In this document: piece after piece, positions 1-6,237 of the stretch
How positions within the stretch are numbered: the stretch's first letter is position 1
How the letters are laid out: the number at the start of each line of letters is the position of its first letter
NCBI GenBank assembly: GCA_036732565.1
Contig: DAINCF010000373.1
Coordinates: forward strand, 1-7,168
Direction: 5' to 3'
DNA length: 7,168 nt
From: JAIVJN01 sp036732565
Lineage (GTDB): Bacteria > Acidobacteriota > Vicinamibacteria > Vicinamibacterales > UBA2999
Translations under genes and position numbers: made by a program
Notes under the pieces: model-generated
Told to the model about the DNA's origin: nothing
The model's input: only the letters and a program-made list of their open reading frames with translations
The model's database searches: none

Positions 1-601
1 GGCCCGGCGCCGGCTCCCGCCGCCGCAGGCTCCGCTCCTCGTCGTACCACCGGTACGCTTCGATGGTCGAGACCCCGAACGCGGGGCGCACGATCACGAC
101 ATGCATGCGCGGGAGATCGGCGAGCGGATAGATGTCATCACCGCGTCCGAGCCCCAAGGCCGTACCGCCGGCGAGGAAGAAGGGAACATCGGCGCCCAGG
201 CGCGAGGCGAGGCGGCTCAGCGTCGGCGCGTCGACATCGAGCTTCCACAGCCGAACGAGCGCGAGCAGCGTGGACGCGGCATCGGAGCTGCCGCCGCCGA
301 GGCCGGCTTCGACCGGGATGCGCTTGTCGATGTGGATGTGCACGTCACGTGGCGCGCTCGCGCGGCCCGTGGCCGAGCGCCACAGCAGCGACGCCGCCTT
401 CCAGACGAGATTGCGCCGGTCGGTCGGCACATCTGGTTCGTTGCACGCGATCGTCAGCGGCCCCCGCCGTCGTTCGACACTGATGGTGTCGTGCAGCTCC
501 AAGGTCTGGAAGACGGTGCGGAGATCGTGATAGCCATCGGGGCGCACGCCCAGAATGCGCAGATCGAGGTTGATCTTCGCAAACGCCGGGATGGTTATCA
601 T
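1..601 (-). CDS. ispE: 4-diphosphocytidyl-2-C-methyl-D-erythritol kinase (IspE), 3' end cut by window
   Basis: IspE phosphorylates CDP-methylerythritol with ATP in the cytoplasm, a middle step of the MEP pathway to isoprenoids. I read the frame from ATG at 601 down to the window edge, about 200 codons; the family is usually 280-300 residues, so roughly the last third is missing. The N-terminus reads PAFAKINLDLRILGVRPDGY, the IspE signature, with K9 matching the conserved active-site lysine. The GHMP-kinase ATP-binding loop PVEAGLGGGSSDAA lies at residues 96-109. GADVPFFLAGGTALGLGRG follows, with D138 at the usual catalytic aspartate. The ATG overlaps the stop of the upstream lipoprotein gene as ATGA, which points to translational coupling and fixes the start. 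No frameshift is visible. Identification is secure. Confidence 0.96.
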   Translation of the reverse strand, partial: MITIPAFAKINLDLRILGVRPDGYHDLRTVFQTLELHDTISVERRRGPLTIACNEPDVPTDRRNLVWKAASLLWRSATGRASAPRDVHIHIDKRIPVEAGLGGGSSDAASTLLALVRLWKLDVDAPTLSRLASRLGADVPFFLAGGTALGLGRGDDIYPLADLPRMHVVIVRPAFGVSTIEAYRWYDEERSLRRREPAPG

Positions 602-1521
602 CTGGTGATTGGGCGAGCGGGTGATGGAGCGGCCTGCGGTGACTTCTCGCGCAACGGCGCGACGCCACGGAGATCGTCCAGCGTGACACGCTCGGTGCCC
701 TCGGGGACCTCCACCTCGAACGCGCGCGGCTCGAGCGGCACGTTGACCTCGAGCTGCTGGAGACGCGCGGTGATGTCCGTGTCGGACGCCCCCTGGCTCG
801 CCGAAACCTTGGCGGACTGGCCCCGGACACGCACCGTTCGCGGCCAACCGTTCAGGTGATCCGCGTACTCGATCTGCCACCCGCCGAAGTCAGCGGCGAC
901 GACGGTTGGGCGGCCGCCGATGTCCCGCACGTACGCGATCCGTCGCTCGCCCAGCGTCACCGCCCGCCAGCCGCCGCCCCACGCGCGACCGTCGGTGGGC
1001 TCGGCACCGTCGACAAGACATCCGGTCAGGAGCAGCCGCAGCTCACCCGCGCCGAGATCGAGGCCGGTGAGTCGCGTGAGGATCTCCGCGACGTTCGTGT
1101 CGGGAAGCACCTTGCGTTCGCGGGGGAAGAGGACCGTGCCGCGATCGTCACGGGCGGCCAAGATGAACACGGGAGGACCAAACGGCGCCACGGCCTCGAG
1201 GCGTGCGGACGCCGGCGCCGCAAAGCCCGCGATCAGGCGTCCACGCACGCGCTCGCCGAGCGCGCGGCCCGAGAGACCGATCTCGGTCGTCATGCTGGAG
1301 ACGCCTGCGCACGCACGGGTCGCTTCAGTGAATGCCGGTGCGGCGCCAGGATCCGGTGCGGGTGCGCCGGCCGGTCGCACCGGCGCACGCGCCGCGCATG
1401 CCGGAAGGAGGACCACTGCAATCACCGCGGCGACGTACCGAACCGACGTGGGGAACCGCTGTTTGGCGGGCGTGCGGAACCTCTGCAGGAACCGCCAGAA
1501 GGAACCGATGCGGGAACCCAC
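598..1521 (-). CDS. LolB-like outer-membrane lipoprotein
   Basis: This is a 307-residue predicted lipoprotein. A hydrophobic segment (about residues 28-40) ends in the lipobox LLPAC, so C42 should be lipidated. A Pro/Ala linker follows, and from about residue 75 comes a LolB/DUF4292-like domain containing LSGRALGERVRGRLIAGF and RLEAVAPFGPPVFIL. LolB receives lipoproteins from LolA at the inner face of the outer membrane. The sequence is divergent, so a LolB-like fold is likelier than proven LolB function. C71 and C168 flank the core and could form a disulfide. The start is GTG, just after the TPR-gene stop (TAA-CAC-GTG, same frame). No ATG lies between that stop and the lipobox, and the Shine-Dalgarno is weak. 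The 26 residues before the hydrophobic core are long for a signal-peptide n-region and contain an odd DNA repeat. Its position before ispE matches known lolB-ispE gene order. Confidence 0.8.
   Translation of the reverse strand: MGSRIGSFWRFLQRFRTPAKQRFPTSVRYVAAVIAVVLLPACAARAPVRPAGAPAPDPGAAPAFTEATRACAGVSSMTTEIGLSGRALGERVRGRLIAGFAAPASARLEAVAPFGPPVFILAARDDRGTVLFPRERKVLPDTNVAEILTRLTGLDLGAGELRLLLTGCLVDGAEPTDGRAWGGGWRAVTLGERRIAYVRDIGGRPTVVAADFGGWQIEYADHLNGWPRTVRVRGQSAKVSASQGASDTDITARLQQLEVNVPLEPRAFEVEVPEGTERVTLDDLRGVAPLREKSPQAAPSPARPITR
1439..1518 (-). repeat. Degenerate 12-13 bp periodic GGTTCC repeat in the lipoprotein 5' end
   Basis: On the minus strand GGTTCC begins at 1518, 1506, 1493, 1481 and 1457, and a near-copy GGTTCG begins at 1444. 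The steps are 12, 13, 12, 24 and 13 bases. The hexamer falls in two reading phases (GGT TCC = Gly-Ser; cGG TTC C = Arg-Phe), so the periodicity is in the DNA rather than the peptide. It covers the codons before the signal-peptide hydrophobic core. Function unknown. Confidence 0.6.
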
Positions 1522-1524
1522 GTG

Positions 1525-3483
1525 TTACGGGCGCCTCGCCTGTGCGTCTTTGATCTTGCGCTGGACCGCCGATCGTTCGATGTCGACGCCATCGCCATCG
1601 AGTGCCCGCTGCCAGACCACGACGGCGTCACGGTAGCGTCCTTGACGCGCGAGTAGGTCACCGAAGTGATCCTGAATCGCGGAGCTCGAGCCCAGGGTCT
1701 CGGCGGCGCGGCGCAGATGCGGCTCGGCCTCGTCGGTCTTGCCCTGCTTGAACAGCGCCCATCCGAGGCTGTCCAGATACGACGGGTTGTCCGGATCGAC
1801 CGTCAGCGCACGTTGAATGAGCTCGATGGCTTCGGGGAGTCGCTGCCCGCGATCGGCCAGCATGTATCCGAGGCCGTTGAGGGCCGTGGCGTTCAGGGGA
1901 TCGCGTTGCAACAGCCGGCGGAACTCGCGCTCCGCATCGGGGACACGATTCGCTTCCTCGAAGACCGACGCCAGCTGCAAGGTCAGGCCTTCATCGTCTT
2001 CCGCTTGGGCCGATGCACGCTTGAGCACATCGATGGCCGATTCGTACTCGCGCCGCTCGGTGTGCATCGCCGCAAGACCAATCGCCAGTTCCCGACTCTC
2101 GGGTTTACCGGCCAAGGCCGTCTGCAGCAGCTTGATCGCCTCGCTGGGCTTCCCGGCGCCGGCCCACACCTGCGCCTGCAGCCGCACGAGCCGCTCCTCG
2201 TCCGGATGCCGTTTGAGCGCGTCGGCCACGGCGGTCGCTGCCTTGTCGAAACGCTTGGCGCCCACGTAAGCCTGCACCAGGTAGAGATCGAATACGACGT
2301 TCCGCGGCGCCAGTTTCTGCGCCCCCTCGAAGGCGGTGATGCCGGCGTCCTCATCCCCGAGCTGTCGATGCGCGAAGCCGAGCCGCGCCAGCAGCAGGGC
2401 GCCATCGCCCTCGCGCCCTCGGGCTCGCGCCGCGGCGTCCGCGGCGAACGGGGTGAGTGTCTCGACGACACCCTTGTAGTCGTGCTTTTCGAACTGCACC
2501 TGCGCGAGCGCCGAGAGCGCCGGCACGCTGGTCGGATCCAGTCCGAGCAACGTGCGCGCCGTCTCTTCGGCGCCGGCCGTATCGCCGCCCATGCGCTGCG
2601 CGCTCGACAGAAGGTACAGGGCGCGCGCGTCGTTCGGGTTGGTCTTCAGAAACGCGTCGATGACCTCTTTCGCCTTCGCGGCGCCGCCCTCCACGTTCAA
2701 CAGCGCCGAGGCCCAGCGCAGTTGAAGATTCCGTCCGCCGCCCTGTCCGGCCGCGACAGCCTTCGCGTAGGCGGCGGCGGCATCCGCCCACTTGTCCTGG
2801 CGCTCGTGCAGCTCGGCCAGCGCGGCATAAAAGCGCGGATTGATCTCGGCGGCGGATTCGAGCGCCTCGACCGCGCGATCGACCTGGCCCAGCGCAAGAT
2901 GCGCATCAGCCAACATCGTCAGCGGCTCCGCCGCGAACGGTGCCTGCGAGCTGATCGACTCCAGCATCGGCACCGCGCGATCGGCCTGGTCCGATCGGAG
3001 ATACAAGCGCGCCAGCGTGAGCTGCAGATTGAGATCGGTCGCCGCGATCGGCGTGCCGATCACCTTCTCGAGGTGGTCGACGGCGCGGGCGCGGTACGTG
3101 GCGGGCATCTCGCCCTTGGGCGCGGCGGTGATGTTGTCCGCCCATGCGGCGTTGACGAGGCCGAGGATGCGATGGGCCTCGAGGTTATCGGCATCGAGCG
3201 AGAGCGCGCGATCGGCGGCCTCGGCGGCTTCGCTGGCCTTGTCCTGGCGGGCGTAGTAGCCGGCGACCTCGGCCTGGAGCTCGGCGGATTTGGGCGCCAG
3301 CTTCACGGCACGCTCCAGCGCTTGCAGCGCGCCGGCCAGATCGTCCTGCGCCTCGAGCCGGCGGGCGATCAGAAATTCGTAGTAGGCCTGCGCTGGCGCC
3401 GAGTCCTGGCCTGGAGCGGCACTCTGCGCCGCGACCGGCGTCGCCATCGCGACCACGAGCCCGACCGCCGCGATTCCTCTCAT
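1525..3483 (-). CDS. Exported tetratricopeptide-repeat protein
   Basis: This 652-residue protein begins with a short hydrophobic stretch (MRGIAAVGLVVAMATPVAAQ) that looks like a Sec signal peptide cut near residues 19-21, so the rest is probably periplasmic. Almost all of the remainder consists of about 34-residue TPR helix pairs, seen as repeats ending in ALxxxPxx (ALERAVKLAPKSAEL, ALESAAEINPRFYAAL, LLQRDPLNATALNGLG). TPR solenoids are protein-binding scaffolds; no catalytic motif is seen. The C-terminal block from LGYMLADRG (538-546) through LDSLGWAL (570-577) to the end resembles the TPR protein encoded beside lolB in betaproteobacteria. The ATG is the natural start, since the signal peptide begins there. 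There is no good Shine-Dalgarno, but a TAAGAT box sits 6 bases upstream. It is the first gene of a probable operon with the LolB-like gene and ispE. A role in envelope assembly is inferred from context only. Confidence 0.9.
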   Translation of the reverse strand: MRGIAAVGLVVAMATPVAAQSAAPGQDSAPAQAYYEFLIARRLEAQDDLAGALQALERAVKLAPKSAELQAEVAGYYARQDKASEAAEAADRALSLDADNLEAHRILGLVNAAWADNITAAPKGEMPATYRARAVDHLEKVIGTPIAATDLNLQLTLARLYLRSDQADRAVPMLESISSQAPFAAEPLTMLADAHLALGQVDRAVEALESAAEINPRFYAALAELHERQDKWADAAAAYAKAVAAGQGGGRNLQLRWASALLNVEGGAAKAKEVIDAFLKTNPNDARALYLLSSAQRMGGDTAGAEETARTLLGLDPTSVPALSALAQVQFEKHDYKGVVETLTPFAADAAARARGREGDGALLLARLGFAHRQLGDEDAGITAFEGAQKLAPRNVVFDLYLVQAYVGAKRFDKAATAVADALKRHPDEERLVRLQAQVWAGAGKPSEAIKLLQTALAGKPESRELAIGLAAMHTERREYESAIDVLKRASAQAEDDEGLTLQLASVFEEANRVPDAEREFRRLLQRDPLNATALNGLGYMLADRGQRLPEAIELIQRALTVDPDNPSYLDSLGWALFKQGKTDEAEPHLRRAAETLGSSSAIQDHFGDLLARQGRYRDAVVVWQRALDGDGVDIERSAVQRKIKDAQARRP

Positions 3484-3489
3484 ACGGGA

Positions 3490-3495
3490 ATCTTA
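3490..3495 (-). promoter_or_regulatory. -10-like box just upstream of the TPR gene
   Basis: On the minus strand the sequence reads TGATAAGAT, six bases, then ATG. TAAGAT matches the TAnnnT core of a -10 element and is preceded by TGn, as in extended -10 promoters. A transcription start about 7 bases downstream would fall at or next to the ATG, giving a leaderless or nearly leaderless mRNA. There is no clear -35 box and no Shine-Dalgarno. This is a prediction from sequence only. Confidence 0.45.
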
Positions 3496-3507
3496 TCAGG
3501 GCGCCTC

Positions 3508-3531
3508 GGCCTCACGCCTTCGTTTGAGGCC
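3508..3531. other. Hairpin in the divergent intergenic region
   Basis: GGCCTCA (3508-3514) and TGAGGCC (3525-3531) form a perfect 7-bp stem with a 10-base loop. It lies just upstream of the proposed minus-strand -10 box for the TPR gene. It has no T-tract, so it is not an obvious terminator. It could be an operator-like dyad or chance in GC-rich DNA. Confidence 0.35.
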
Positions 3532-3598
3532 TCGAGACTCAGGACGCGGGACGCAGGCCTGGGGCGTGGGTCCTGGGACCGGGGGCTCGAGGCGCGAG
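3529..3598 (+). repeat. Degenerate heptanucleotide tandem repeat
   Basis: Ten consecutive 7-base units can be laid out: GCCTCGA, GACTCAG, GACGCGG, GACGCAG, GCCTGGG, GCGTGGG, TCCTGGG, ACCGGGG, GCTCGAG, GCGCGAG. Most begin with G and nine of ten end in G, with C favoured inside. The block fills the gap between the hairpin and the Trm112 -10 box. Open frames running through it (an ATG at 3524 is in frame with the Trm112 gene) are repeat translations with no family character. It resembles a decayed simple-sequence repeat. Confidence 0.55.
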
Positions 3599-3619
3599 CT
3601 GACTGCCGCTGTCAGCCGC

Positions 3620-3625
3620 TATACT
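3620..3625 (+). promoter_or_regulatory. -10 box just upstream of the Trm112 gene
   Basis: TATACT matches TATAAT at five of six positions and sits 6 bases before the ATG at 3632. Transcription would start at about the A of the ATG, implying a leaderless mRNA. The region before the ATG lacks any Shine-Dalgarno, which agrees. A possible -35, CTGACT at 3599-3604, would give a short 15-base spacer, so it is doubtful. Confidence 0.55.
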
Positions 3626-3631
3626 TTGCGA

Positions 3632-3802
3632 ATGCCCGTCGATCCGGAGCTGCTCGAGATTCTGGCCTGTCCCAATTGCAAGACACCCGTCCGGCTGGTC
3701 AAGGATGGGGCGGCGTTGAAGTGCGACACGTGCCATCGTGTGTATCCGATCAAGGACGACATCCCGGTGATGCTGATCGACGAGGCGACGGTCGAGCCCT
3801 GA
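3632..3802 (+). CDS. Trm112-family (YcaR-like) small zinc-ribbon-like protein
   Basis: This 56-residue protein begins MPVDPELLEILACPNCKTPV, and ends in CDTCHRVYPIKDDIPVMLID plus a short tail, matching the bacterial Trm112/YcaR family (about 60 residues) end to end. Two CxxC pairs (CPNC and CDTC) suit zinc binding, although family members do not always keep all four cysteines. Eukaryotic and archaeal Trm112 activate methyltransferases; the bacterial role is poorly defined. The gene often sits near lpxK, kdsB or other LPS genes, as here. I chose ATG 3632 because family homology begins there. An in-frame ATG at 3524 would add 36 residues of repeat-derived, unlikely sequence. The stop overlaps the presumed start of the glycosyltransferase (CTGA). 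Confidence 0.92.
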   Translation: MPVDPELLEILACPNCKTPVRLVKDGAALKCDTCHRVYPIKDDIPVMLIDEATVEP

Positions 3803-4878
3803 ACATCCTCTTGATTCGCCTGCGCCTCATCGGGGACGTGGTGTTCACCACGCCGGCGATTCGCGCGGTCCGTCGGCGTTACCCGAACGCCCGAATCACC
3901 TATCTGGTCGAGCGCGCCGCCGCGCCCATCGTCGCGCACAACCCGCACCTGGACGAGGTCATCGTCGCCGAACGGCCACGAGGGCTGGCACGGCTCGCCT
4001 ACGATCTGCGGCTTGCGCGGCGGCTGCGGGCCGCACGGTTCGACCTCGTCATCGACTTCCATGGCGGCCCACGGAGCGCATGGCTCGCGCGCGCCAGCGG
4101 CGCGCCACGGCGCATCGGCTACGCCGTGCCGGGTCGCGGATGGCTCTACACGACGCGTCTGCCGTGGTCGCCCGATCTCCTGCCACCGCGGCACTCGGTC
4201 CTCAATCAATGGGACCTGCTCTCGACGTTGGAGATTCCACCCGCCGACCGCGCGTGCGATCCGGTGGACATGACGGAGGATCCAGCCGCGAAGCACGCCG
4301 TGATGGATCGCCTGGGCGCCGCGGGCGTGCCCAGCGATGCGCGCATCGTGGTCATACACGTCAGCGCCGGCAATCCGTTTCGCCGTTGGCCTGCGGCCTC
4401 GTTCGCCGAAGTCGCCGCGACGCTGGCATCGGCGGATGCGACTCGCCGGATCGTCATTACCTCGGGGCCATCGGAGGCGGGCGCCGCATCGGACGTCGCC
4501 AACCAAGCCCGCCAGCGCGCGGGATCGGCCGCGAGTCGCATCCTGCAGTGTGGCGAGTTCAACCTGGCAGAGCTTCGCGCGCTCGCCGCACGATCGGTGC
4601 TGTATATCGGGGGGGACAGCGGGCCGATGCACGTGGCGTCGACCACGCACGTGCCCATCGTTGCGCTGCTCGGCCCGACGCTGCCCGAACGCTCGATGCC
4701 ATGGCGCGACCCGGCCATCCCGTCCCGTGCCGTCGACGCGGGGCCGCTCCCGTGTCGACCGTGCCATCAGCGACAGTGCGTCCCTGGAGATTTTCGGTGC
4801 CTGACGTCGATTACTCCGGCCCGTGTCGTGACGGCGGCGTTGGACATCTTGAAGGGCGAGAATCGTGGATGCGAGTGA
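3799..4878 (+). CDS. Glycosyltransferase family 9 (ADP-heptose:LPS heptosyltransferase-like)
   Basis: This roughly 359-residue GT-B enzyme probably moves heptose from ADP-heptose onto the lipid A-core at the cytoplasmic face of the inner membrane. The N-terminus NILLIRLRLIGDVVFTTPAI is the GT9 opening, with GDVV at 12-15. DLVIDFHGGPRSAWLARASG (D86 in DFHGG) and a second-domain start VVIHVSAGNPFRRWP follow. The donor-site motif GGDSGPMHVAST carries D273 and H278. A C-terminal cysteine set C319, C322, C327, C334 resembles the Cys-rich tail seen in some WaaF/WaaC-like proteins. The conserved start falls on CTG, overlapping the Trm112 stop. No ATG/GTG lies nearby in frame, and TTG at 3811 would remove part of the first beta strand. 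Start by CTG is therefore inferred. The frame stays open far upstream, but that part is antisense to the TPR gene and not coding. The exact acceptor cannot be read. Confidence 0.9.
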   Translation: MNILLIRLRLIGDVVFTTPAIRAVRRRYPNARITYLVERAAAPIVAHNPHLDEVIVAERPRGLARLAYDLRLARRLRAARFDLVIDFHGGPRSAWLARASGAPRRIGYAVPGRGWLYTTRLPWSPDLLPPRHSVLNQWDLLSTLEIPPADRACDPVDMTEDPAAKHAVMDRLGAAGVPSDARIVVIHVSAGNPFRRWPAASFAEVAATLASADATRRIVITSGPSEAGAASDVANQARQRAGSAASRILQCGEFNLAELRALAARSVLYIGGDSGPMHVASTTHVPIVALLGPTLPERSMPWRDPAIPSRAVDAGPLPCRPCHQRQCVPGDFRCLTSITPARVVTAALDILKGENRGCE

Positions 4879-4902
4879 GCCTGGAGCTCTTTTTCACGAG
4901 TC

Positions 4903-4917
4903 CGAGGCGGAGCCTCG
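4903..4917. other. Small hairpin in the glycosyltransferase-ligase gap
   Basis: CGAGGC (4903-4908) and GCCTCG (4912-4917) pair around a GGA loop in the 82-base spacer. No T-tract follows on the plus strand, so it is a poor intrinsic terminator. I see no convincing promoter in the spacer. The ligase gene could be read through from upstream. Confidence 0.3.
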
Positions 4918-4960
4918 CGAGAAGTGTTAGAGAATTGGACACCGTGAGATTGCGAGTGCG

Positions 4961-6130
4961 ATGCTGACGCTGACTGCCGGCGTGCCGGTGCGCGATCGTT
5001 TGGAGCTTGGCGGGCTGATCGCCCTACTTGGCGTCGTCGCGGCGCTACAGCTCTCGATCGCCGTCGCACAGATACTGCTGAGCGTGGCGGCCCTGTGCTG
5101 GGTCGCGTCGCACGTCCTGCACCGCGAGCGCGTCGATCCACCGGCGTTTGCATGGCCGCTCGTCGCCTACGCGGCGCTGACGCTCCTGGCGGCCGGGTTC
5201 TCCGGCGATCCCGCCATCAGCATGGAGGACTGCAAGCAGCTCGTTCTCTTCCTGCTCGTGCCACTGGTCTACGACTTCGCGCGCGGTGGGCGCGCACGCC
5301 TGGTCGTGACCGTCGCGCTCACCATCGGCGCCGCGAGCGCGCTCATCGGCATCGTCCAGTACGGCATCCTCAACTACGACAATCTCGGACGGCGGATGCA
5401 GGGGACGTTGTCGCACTGGATGACGTATTCGGGCACCCTGATGCTGATGATCACGGCGGCCGTCGCCCGCCTCTTGTACGACCAGCGCGATCGCACGTGG
5501 GCGGCGATGATCATGCCGGCGCTGATCGTGAGCCTGGCGCTCACGTTGACGCGCAGCGCGTGGCTTGGCGCCGCCGCCGGCGTTTGCGTGCTGCTGCTCA
5601 GCAAGGACTTCAGGCTGCTCGCGATCCTCCCGGTGCTCCTCGTCTCCGCGATTGCGATCGCGCCCGGGCAGCTCACCAGCCGCGTCTACTCGATCTTCGA
5701 CGTCAACGACGAGACCAATCGCGATCGCGTCGCCATGCTCGATGCCGGCCTGCACATCGTCCGCGACCACCCGCTGACGGGCGTGGGGCCCGACATGGTG
5801 GAGCGCGTGTATCCCGACTATCGCGTCCCCTACGCGGTGAAACCGACCAACCCGCATCTGCACAACGTGCCGATGCAGATTGCGGCGGAGCGCGGGCTGC
5901 CGGCCCTGGCGGTGTGGCTGTGGTTCGTCGTCTCGTTGACGCGCGGCCTGTGGCGCCTCGTGGCCAAGCGACGCCAACTGGCGCTCGCCGCCGGCGGCTT
6001 GGGCGCGGTCGCCGCGATGCTGGTGGCCGGCATGTTCGAGTACAACTTCGGGGACTCGGAGTTCCTGATGCTGTTCCTCGTGCTGGTCACCCTGCCGTTC
6101 GCCGCGGACCGCGAGCGCGTGCTCCCTTGA
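4961..6130 (+). CDS. O-antigen ligase/polymerase family membrane protein (Wzy_C / WaaL-like)
   Basis: This 389-residue, very hydrophobic protein has about 10-12 predicted membrane helices. Such proteins either transfer undecaprenyl-linked O-antigen to lipid A-core (WaaL) or polymerise repeat units (Wzy) at the periplasmic face of the inner membrane. The Wzy_C core is visible as ALTLTRSAWLGAAAGV, with R198 at the conserved helix end, then a periplasmic loop holding DHPLTGVGPDMVERVYPDYR. NPHLHNVPMQIAAERGLPAL carries H301-N302, nine residues, then G312, close to the WaaL motif H[NSQ]x9Gxx[GTV], with Ala at the final place. The loop's GVGPD...HN..Q...E.G pattern is typical of the superfamily, so ligase and polymerase cannot be separated with certainty. 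ATG at 4961 is the first ATG in frame before the helices; its ribosome site is weak. It lies between a heptosyltransferase and heptose-kinase gene, which favours an LPS role. Confidence 0.9.
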   Translation: MLTLTAGVPVRDRLELGGLIALLGVVAALQLSIAVAQILLSVAALCWVASHVLHRERVDPPAFAWPLVAYAALTLLAAGFSGDPAISMEDCKQLVLFLLVPLVYDFARGGRARLVVTVALTIGAASALIGIVQYGILNYDNLGRRMQGTLSHWMTYSGTLMLMITAAVARLLYDQRDRTWAAMIMPALIVSLALTLTRSAWLGAAAGVCVLLLSKDFRLLAILPVLLVSAIAIAPGQLTSRVYSIFDVNDETNRDRVAMLDAGLHIVRDHPLTGVGPDMVERVYPDYRVPYAVKPTNPHLHNVPMQIAAERGLPALAVWLWFVVSLTRGLWRLVAKRRQLALAAGGLGAVAAMLVAGMFEYNFGDSEFLMLFLVLVTLPFAADRERVLP

Positions 6131-6135
6131 TGGTC

Positions 6136-6213
6136 CGTAGCGCAGGCCTTCAGGCCTCAATGGTGCGAGCCGGCGCACGACGGTGGTTGGCAGGCCTGAA
6201 GGCCTGCGCTACG
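6136..6213. repeat. REP-like palindromic element: 22-bp perfect inverted repeat
   Basis: The arms at 6136-6157 and 6192-6213 are perfect reverse complements over 22 bases, with a 34-base centre. Each arm contains two AGGCCT palindromes. The centre has its own hairpin, GTGCG (6163-6167) with CGCAC (6174-6178). Transcribed, this would fold into a strong cruciform-like stem directly after the ligase stop. The arm core GCAGGCCTTCAGGCCT resembles a dispersed intergenic repeat I recall from Acidobacteriota genomes; that link is from memory. Likely effects are mRNA 3'-end protection or transcript attenuation before hldE. Confidence 0.85.
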
Positions 6214-6223
6214 TACGCGATCG

Positions 6224-6229
6224 TAGAAT
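6224..6229 (+). promoter_or_regulatory. -10-like box just upstream of hldE
   Basis: TAGAAT matches TATAAT at five of six positions and lies 8 bases before the ATG at 6238, directly after the inverted-repeat element. A start of transcription about 7 bases downstream would again give a leaderless or near-leaderless mRNA. No Shine-Dalgarno and no clear -35 are seen. Confidence 0.45.
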
Positions 6230-6237
6230 GACGCCAG

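Noticed and set aside
101..859. Plus-strand open frames opposite ispE and the lipoprotein gene
   Set aside because: Antisense shadows of two genes with clear motifs and an ATGA junction.
3524..3631. Upstream ATG extension of the Trm112 gene
   Set aside because: It translates the heptanucleotide repeat; Trm112 family sequence begins exactly at ATG 3632, which also has a well-placed -10 box.
1666..3798. Plus-strand open frame of over 2 kb running into the glycosyltransferase
   Set aside because: It is antisense to the well-supported TPR gene. The TPR gene's codon structure in GC-rich DNA keeps the opposite frame open, and the translation shows no family motif until the GT9 opening at 3799.
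3619..4767. 382-codon minus-strand open frame opposite Trm112 and the glycosyltransferase
   Set aside because: Arg-rich composition with no recognisable motif, and it overlaps two plus-strand genes with strong family signatures.
4903..4917. Intrinsic terminator after the glycosyltransferase gene
   Set aside because: The stem is only 6 bp and is not followed by a T-tract on the plus strand, nor in a useful place on the minus strand; kept only as a weak hairpin.
5045..6178. 377-codon minus-strand open frame opposite the O-antigen ligase gene
   Set aside because: It is low-complexity, Arg/His/Gln-rich shadow sequence opposite clear membrane-protein coding, and it runs into the inverted-repeat element.
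6136..6213. Insertion sequence or integration site
   Set aside because: There is no transposase or integrase, no target-site duplication visible, and the spacer is only 34 bases; a small palindromic repeat element fits better.
5095..6231. 378-codon plus-strand frame inside the ligase gene, continuing through the inverted repeat
   Set aside because: Out-of-frame shadow with very high Arg/Ala; its C-terminal residues come from the palindromic element.
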